Below, in pieces: positions 58,424 through 64,000 of a DNA stretch of 64,000 nucleotides. The stretch lies in the NCBI GenBank assembly GCA_036785325.1, contig JAXIVH010000014.1, positions 7,473,503 through 7,537,502 of the forward strand, in the 5' to 3' direction. Both the position numbers and the translations under genes were made by a program. Every line of letters begins with the position of its first letter. The first letter of the stretch is position 1. This stretch comes from Urophycis tenuis. Taxonomy: Eukaryota; Chordata; Actinopteri; Gadiformes; Phycidae. The notes beneath the pieces were generated by a model. That model was not told the DNA's origin. It saw nothing but the letters and a program-made list of their open reading frames with translations, and ran no database searches.

Positions 58424-61400
58424 ATGTCGAACATGGAACCAACAGAAAATACAGCACTCTCAGAGAACGGTTGGTGGTTTCAGTAAAATAACATATTCTT
58501 CATGTTTCTTGAGAGTTAATCTTTGTCCTTAACTTTATGAAGATGGACCAACGATTTCATCTCTGGGGAAGATGTCTCGGACACAGACCTTCACGTTGAT
58601 ATCCGTTGCCTCTGTAAACTTTGGCTCAATGATCTGCTATTCAATACTCGGACCATTCTTTCCCAACGAGGTGAGCTACATATACACCTGGTGTTTAAAC
58701 GTTTACTGCTGCCGACTACTGAGATGTAGGCAGCCTGTTTCACGTGATAAAATATCACATGCAACACGCGTACCATGAAAAACTTTCCTCCTTATTCCAA
58801 CGCAGGCTTTAAAGAAGGGAGCCAGCCAGACTGTGATCGGTCTCATCTTCGGCTGCTATGCGCTTTGCAACTTCATTGGTTCACTGGTAATGGGAAAATA
58901 TGTGAGTTAATTACACTCTTAAAGTCCACCTCACATCTGGGTCATTGCTCTTCTCTGATCAATCTAACCTATTCTCCTCCCTGCTCCTCAGATTGTCCAG
59001 ATTGGTGCAAAGTTCATGCTTGTGTCAGGCCTGTTTGTGTCAGGAGCATGCACTATAATGTTTGGGTGAGTTACAGAAAATAGAAGATTGACAGTTTAGT
59101 GGTTGATTTGATTTTCAACTCAATATCATTTTAATCAAAGCAGGTTACATTTACATTTTTGTCTCGCTTTCATCCAGTAACTATTCCAAAATTCCTCGTG
59201 CTGCATGAGAAAGGTGTGATGTGAACATGCTTAGGTAGTTCAACACAACTGGTTACAAAAAATACTGTAAGACACTGCAAAAAAACACACTGCAAAAACA
59301 CACTGTAAGATACTGCAAAAGACACACTGTAAGTGTAGAATGAATAGTGATGTTGGTTTGTGGGTCGAGGCAAGAGCGGAAGACAAAATCAGGTAATATC
59401 GGCGACAAACATGGTTTGTAAAAGCTGAGTTATGCTTCCGCGTTGACGCAACGCTATGGGGCTTACGGACCCATTACATCCTTGCGGGCCCCCCTTCCGT
59501 CCACCGCAAGGGCCTGACGTGCACCTCCCAAAAACCTTAGACGTGCGTCGAGGCGACGCAACACCAACGCAGCGGCATTGGCTGTGATTGGTCCGCTAAC
59601 TACATCTGCTAGAGACCGCTTTTCCGGTTTCCACTCATAAACACCGCCACGGTGTGATAAATGCTTCGACTGATTGGCAACAACATATATATAACTTTTG
59701 CCTTCATGTCTGTAAACTTTGTTTTTACTCGCTAGTAATCCGTATCTAATGCAATTCAATGCCACACCTCTACCGGTGTGGCATTGAATTGCATTTCGAC
59801 ACGTAAACCCCACGCAGAACCATCATGGTCTCATGACTGTGTCCAAGCAACTGCGTGGCCACTACGTGATCACTACACGGAACCATAACCGACGATTAAA
59901 TGACGTCAGTAAATCACCTTGATCCAGTCATCTCTCGTTTCAGGTACCTCGACCGCGCCCCGTCGGGGGCCGTTTTCATTGCTCTCTGCTTCATCGTGCG
60001 CAGCATCGATGCGGTGGGCTTCGCCGCTGCCTCCACCTCCTCCGTTTCTCTGGCGTCCAAAGTCTTTCCAAACAATGTAGCGACTGTCCTGGTAGGTCCG
60101 TCCTACCCCGATGTTACTGGCATGTTGGCCAGGTGTGTGAACACAAGCACGTAAATGCATGCCTCATTGTGTCCCTCCCTTCCACATATACACCGACAAA
60201 CTGTTTTGCCGACATGCAGCCATTTTTCTACAGTAGCTCCTACAGTGTTCCCAATTGGGATGCGCAAGCCTCCTTTCCCTTTGTTTGCGTTCCAGGGTAG
60301 TCTGGAGATGTTCACGGGACTGGGTCTCATTCTGGGGCCACCGCTGGGAGGCTGGTTGTTCCAGGCCGCCGGGTACCACCTTCCCTTCCTCGTTCTGGGC
60401 TGCATCCTGCTGCTGATGGTTCCGTTTAACGCCATCGTCATGCCGAGCTGTGGTAAGGGCTCAGCTGTTTCAGAACATGAAAAAGAAGGCGACAACTTTG
60501 ATGTGGTGACAACTGAACACATGATATGGTCTTTGGTTTTTCTTTGTTTTTTTTGTCACACAGATGCAGAGCCTTCAGGGGATTCCTTCTTCCAACTGCT
60601 GATGCTCCCAAAAGTGTTGCTCCTCTGTTTCTTCATCTTCACGTTTAGCTCAGGACTGGGATTCCTGGACGCCACCTTGTCCTTGTTTGCGATAGAGAAG
60701 GTAACAAAAATATGGTGTAACAATGCTGCCGACGTCATGTTCTTGTTTCCAAAGAAGCAGGGGGCGTTGCGTTCTCCCTCTCCCATGCTTAATCAAATAT
60801 ATCATCACATCTTGTGTCTATTAAATATACTATTAATTATAAATCCGTTTCACTGTGGGAGAGTGAGAAACATTCTCTCGATTCCTTTGTATGTCTTGAC
60901 ATGTGAAGAAATTGACATTAAGGCTACTTTGACTTTTGACTTGACTCTATTAAATATGTTATAAATGATTATGATATGAATGATCAAATATAACCTCACA
61001 TCTTGTGTCTATTAACTATATTATTCATTATTATGATATGAATGATTGGATATAACCTCACATCTTGTGTCAATTAACTATATTATTCATTATTATGATA
61101 TGAATGATCAAATATAACCTCACATCTTGTGTCTATTAACTATATTATTCATTATTATGATATGAATGATCAAATATAACCTCACATCTTGTGTCTATTA
61201 ACTATATTATTCATTATTATGGTATGAATGATTAAATATAACCTCACATCTTGTGTCTATTAAGTATATTATTCATTATTATGGTATGAATGATTAAATA
61301 TAACCTCACATCTTGTGTCTATTAACTATATTATTCATTATTATGGTATGAATGATTAAATATAACCTCACATCTTGTGTCTATTAACTATATTATTCAT

Positions 61401-62354
61401 TATTATGGTATGAATGATTAAATATAACCTCACATCTTGTGTCTATTAACTATATTATTCATTATTATGGTATGAATGATTAAATATAACCTCACATCTT
61501 GTGTCTATTAAGTATATTATTCATTATTATGATATGAATGATTAAATATAACATCACATCTTGTGTCTATTAAGTATATTATTCATTATTATGGTATGAA
61601 TGATTAAATATAACCTCACATCTTGTGTCTATTAAGTATATTATTCATTATTATGGTATGAATGATTAAATATAACCTCACATCTTGTGTCTATTAACTA
61701 TATTATTCGTTATTATGGTATGAATGATTAAATATAACCTCACATCTTGTGTCTATTAAGTATATTATTCATTATTATGGTATGAATGATTAAATATAAC
61801 CTCACATCTTGTGTCTATTAAGTATATTATTCATTATTATGGTATGAATGATTAAATATAACCTCACATCTTGTGTTTATTAAGTATATTATTCATTATT
61901 ATGGTATGAATGATTAAATATAACATCACATCTTGTGTCTATTAAGTATATTATTCATTATTATGATATGAATGATTAAATATGACATCACATCTTGTGT
62001 CTATTAAGTATATTATTCATTATTATGGTATGAATGATTAAATATAACCTCACATCTTGTGTCTATTAAGTATATTATTCATTATTATGGTATGAATGAT
62101 TAAATATAACCTCACATCTTGTGTCTATTAAGTATATTATTCATTATTATGGTATGAATGATTAAATATAACCTCACATCTTGTGTCTATTAAGTATATT
62201 ATTCATTATTATGGTATGAATGATTAAATATAACCTCACATCTTGTGTCTAGTTCCATCTCACCCCAGGCTACGTGGGCCTCATCTTCCTGGGGTTCTCC
62301 TTGCCTTACAGTCTGAGCGCACCGATCCTTGGTTTCTTTGCTGATAAATATCCG
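58424..62354 (+). CDS. slc18b1: SLC18B1 copy B, exons 1-8 (incomplete in window)
   Basis: Coding exons at 58424-58469, 58553-58670, 58806-58901, 58992-59065, 59944-60091, 60296-60452, 60564-60700 and 62253-62354 have exactly the phases of copy A. All but exon 2 have equal length, and I see no stop. Exon 2 is 118 rather than 128 bases in my reading because the alignment of its start differs slightly; the protein sense is kept (DGPTISSLGKMSR against DKPTSSSLGKMSR). Few residues differ elsewhere: CNFIG for CNVIG, MFTGLG for MFAGLG, LLLCFF for LLICFF. This encodes about the first seven to eight membrane segments of the transporter. Sixty-five bases after exon 8 a gypsy LTR begins. Whether exons 9-14 exist beyond the window decides if it is a second gene or a truncated duplicate. 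Confidence 0.8.
59423..59896. mobile_element. MITE in intron 4 of copy B
   Basis: It is absent from copy A, where TTTGTAAATGACATCAG is continuous. The ends AGCTGAGTTATGCTTCCG and the reverse of ATCGTCGGTTATGGTTCCG are imperfect inverted repeats, with TAA(A) on both sides, compatible with a 3-bp PIF/Harbinger target. It contains a perfect hairpin at 59749-59794 and no credible gene. Confidence 0.7.
59749..59794. repeat. Perfect 20-bp hairpin
   Basis: The arms ATGCAATTCAATGCCACACC (59749-59768) and their exact reverse complement (59775-59794) surround the loop TCTACC. It lies inside the MITE of intron 4, copy B. Confidence 0.92.
60841..60955 (+). mobile_element. LINE 3' tail with TTGACT repeat
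   Basis: Sequence around TCACTGTGGGAGAG leads to AATTGACATTAAGGCTACTT and TTGACTTTTGACTTGACT, a fish LINE ending with a hexanucleotide tail. It interrupts an early unit of the 62-bp minisatellite in copy B and is absent from copy A. Confidence 0.55.
60997..62252 (+). repeat. 62-bp minisatellite, 20 full units, intron 7 of copy B
   Basis: CACATCTTGTGTC recurs every 62 bases from 60997 to 62237 without length change: 21 occurrences. Units differ only by point changes (for example ATTAACTATA or ATTAAGTATA, TATGGTATG or TATGATATG). The last unit supplies the acceptor TCTAG of exon 8, as in copy A, where only about three units exist. Confidence 0.95.
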
Positions 62355-62419
62355 GTGAGTCTCGGCGTCGTAAACCTCTTGGCCAAAACCAAAAACTCCT
62401 GCAGGAGGGAAGGTTTAGG

Positions 62420-63405
62420 TGTGACCGGCTGAATCTGCGTTGTGTAGTTTCTTTTAAATGATAGACGTGACCTAGGATCTCAATCTGGACTCGGAAACTC
62501 CGACGTCCATTTATTAATTGCCGCTGAAGATCAAAATATAACAATAGCTCCTTTAGTAACGTGCCCTTTACACAATCCTCCAACTCCTCTTCCCTAGGGA
62601 ATCATTACAAAAGGGCTACATCATAATAATAAAAACAGTTGAAATCAAAGAAATAAAAGACATACCTGAAGATCAAAATATAACAATAGCTCCTTTAGTA
62701 ACGTGCCCTTTAAGATAAGATAAGATAAGATATTTCTTTATTAATCCCCCGTAGGAGAAATTCGCAGAGACCAGCAGTGCAGGGGATAGATGAGCAGTAA
62801 AGAGCCTGGCTAAATTCTATACACAATAAAAAAACAATAGATTAGATTAAATATGCGCTCTTAAGTCAGGTCGGTGACGAGAGGACCCGTATGCATACTA
62901 GTGTCCTAGATAGCAGTTTGTGGTGGCTTTACACAATCCTCCAACTCCTACGACACACACAGAGGGGGGGGGGGGAAAGTACTAGCATGATTACACGAGA
63001 TCACGAGGTCAGGTGCGAGCTAGCATGTTGTAATATAATATAAAGTTCTTCACCACACTAATCTATGCATTAATATTTACATTATACTTCCATTAAACAA
63101 TGTACAGTCAAAATAATTTATATAAAGAATGGTAAACTATAAGATGGTTAAGGATTTGATCACAAAATGGGGAGAAATAAATGCACACACCTCTTCCCTA
63201 GGGAATCATTACAAAAGGGCAGAGGGCAGGGGGGATGGTAAACTCATGGGGTTCTCAGAAATGTGGGCGGGAGCACAGAAGGAGGTGGAGCTAAATCAGA
63301 GAACAAAATCAAATAAAAAGGGCACATAAGGCTGCTGAAAAGCTAAACTTCAGGTGATAAAACTGTTGTGTAATTATAATTAAGGGGATATTACACCCTG
63401 TTACA
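62420..63405 (-). repeat. LTR of a Ty3/gypsy-like retrotransposon, with internal rearrangement
   Basis: On the minus strand it starts TGTAACAGGGTGTAATATCC (63405) and ends GCCGGTCACA (62420), i.e. TG...CA. It is directly preceded by the purine tract GGGGGGTGAG (63406-63415, minus strand), as expected for a 3' LTR. Blocks around CTGAAGATCAAAATATAACA occur twice (62523 and 62667), and CTTCCCTAGGGAATCATTAC occurs twice (62588 and 63191), so the LTR has internal duplication. A short LINE tail is inserted at 62712-62928. The left partner LTR is outside the window, so this is inferred. Confidence 0.5.
62712..62928 (-). mobile_element. LINE 3' end inserted in the LTR
   Basis: AAGATAAGATAAGATAAGAT followed by TTCTTTATTAATCCC is the reversed end of a fish LINE with a TCTTA tail. 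It splits the block GTGCCCTTTACACAATCC, which is intact at about 62561-62579. Confidence 0.7.
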
Positions 63406-64000
63406 CTCACCCCCCAGAATTACACAAACATTTGAACCATAAACAAAACTTGCCCAGACCGGACTGTAAACCGGCCACAAGAAAACGAGGACTTCGGCAA
63501 TATTTGCCACCCAATAAAGAGTTAAGAGTACCCAGAGGTTAGCTAAGCCCCTGTGAACACTATAGACAACGTGAAGTGCCATTTACACCACACATACTAA
63601 GGCCATACTTGGACTGGGCAAATAAATTCAACAAAAAAAACAAAAAAAACAAAAAATCACTCGCCATGAGTAATACCAGGAGACACCTGTCGTAAGCTCA
63701 AACATGGATTACAGTCGATACTGGCCGATCACCCAGAACCGTTTCTAGTTGCGCCATGGACTCTATGAACCTAAGGACTGGCTTGATAACTCTTCCAAAC
63801 CGTGAGTGGCGACAACCAGTATGAGAACTCTGAGGTTGAGTATCAATTACCGGAGCGTCATGGCGCTCAGAGGAGGGGGATGACAACGGGGTACCAGCAC
63901 CAGCAAGCCCATCCAATGCAGGAGAGATCAGAGTAGGCAAGTCACGACCGCCAGCGGCATCCTCATCCCTGACTGGGGACTGTTCTTGGACCCACGAGGC
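63406..64000 (-). mobile_element. Gypsy-like element, 3' internal region
   Basis: The minus-strand frame ending at 63698 (to 63940 and beyond) reads FGRVIKPVLRFIESMAQLE near its end. This resembles the basic C-terminal tail common at the end of gypsy pol proteins in fish. About 290 bases separate it from the LTR. The body of pol lies outside the window. No other domain is visible, so the class is a moderate inference. Confidence 0.45.

Larger units (their letters stand above)
56841..62419 (+). repeat. Segmental duplication unit B (partner at 2549-13490)
   Basis: It has the same order of flank and SLC18B1 exons 1-8 as unit A. Unit-specific events are a doubled flank block (57420-57670), LINE tails near 58189-58262 and 60841-60950, a MITE at 59423-59896 and the expanded minisatellite 60997-62252. 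The right end is set by a gypsy LTR. Confidence 0.85.

Noticed and set aside
59463..59813. 116-residue minus-strand ORF in the copy-B MITE
   Set aside because: It runs across a perfect hairpin and the MITE ends, has no similarity to transposases, and is absent from copy A.
60997..62252. Regular array considered as a CRISPR-like or satellite centromere repeat
   Set aside because: Units are contiguous with no unique spacers, the array is short and intronic, and the same array exists in copy A. It is a minisatellite.

Overview
The window looks like a stretch of teleost fish nuclear genome. The evidence is a spliced vertebrate solute-carrier gene with GT-AG introns, fish-typical LINE tails (L2-type, RTE/Rex3-type with GATG repeats, Swimmer-like L1), BEL/Pao and gypsy retrotransposons, and a very large number of hAT DNA transposons. 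The only clear host gene is SLC18B1, the vesicular polyamine transporter of the major facilitator superfamily. It is present twice on the + strand. Copy A (3947-21603) has 14 recognisable coding exons giving about 450 residues, close to the usual family length. Copy B (58424-62354) shows exons 1-8 and is then cut by a gypsy-type LTR at the right edge. The two copies sit in a tandem segmental duplication whose left boundaries are near 2549 and 56841.

Layout: 1-2518 is the 3' part of a decayed hAT transposon. 2549-21603 is SLC18B1 copy A. Its intron 7 is swollen by an L2 LINE that received an RTE LINE and several hAT elements. Its intron 10 holds a triple nest: an RTE LINE with an intact 1062-residue ORF sits inside a hAT, which sits inside a second hAT. 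22346-23141 is a hAT MITE and 23170-27042 a decayed L1 split by a TTAA-flanked hairpin MITE. 28735-30962 is a fragment of a Maverick/Polinton or adintovirus-like element (capsid-like protein, adenain-like protease and two convergent small genes). 31142-33863 is a two-exon gene related to the DUF7869 group, with one stop codon. 35170-43436 is a PIF/Harbinger-like element containing a LINE tail that contains a BEL/Pao retrotransposon. 45177-49898 is a nearly complete TTF/DUF4371-type hAT. 50218-55129 is an Ac-type hAT with a related hAT inserted in its tail. 56841-62419 is the second SLC18B1 copy. The end of the window is gypsy LTR plus the end of its pol gene.

Most protein-coding sequence here belongs to mobile elements rather than to a cellular pathway. 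The insertion order can be read directly, because many elements retain exact target-site duplications: 8 bp for hAT, 5 bp for BEL and 11 bp for the RTE LINE. The most notable items are the intact RTE LINE, the virus-like capsid/protease block with overlapping poly(A) signals on both strands, the DUF7869-like gene, the very young but integrase-deleted BEL element, and an intronic 62-bp minisatellite that differs about sevenfold in copy number between the two SLC18B1 copies. No tRNA, rRNA or CRISPR array was seen.
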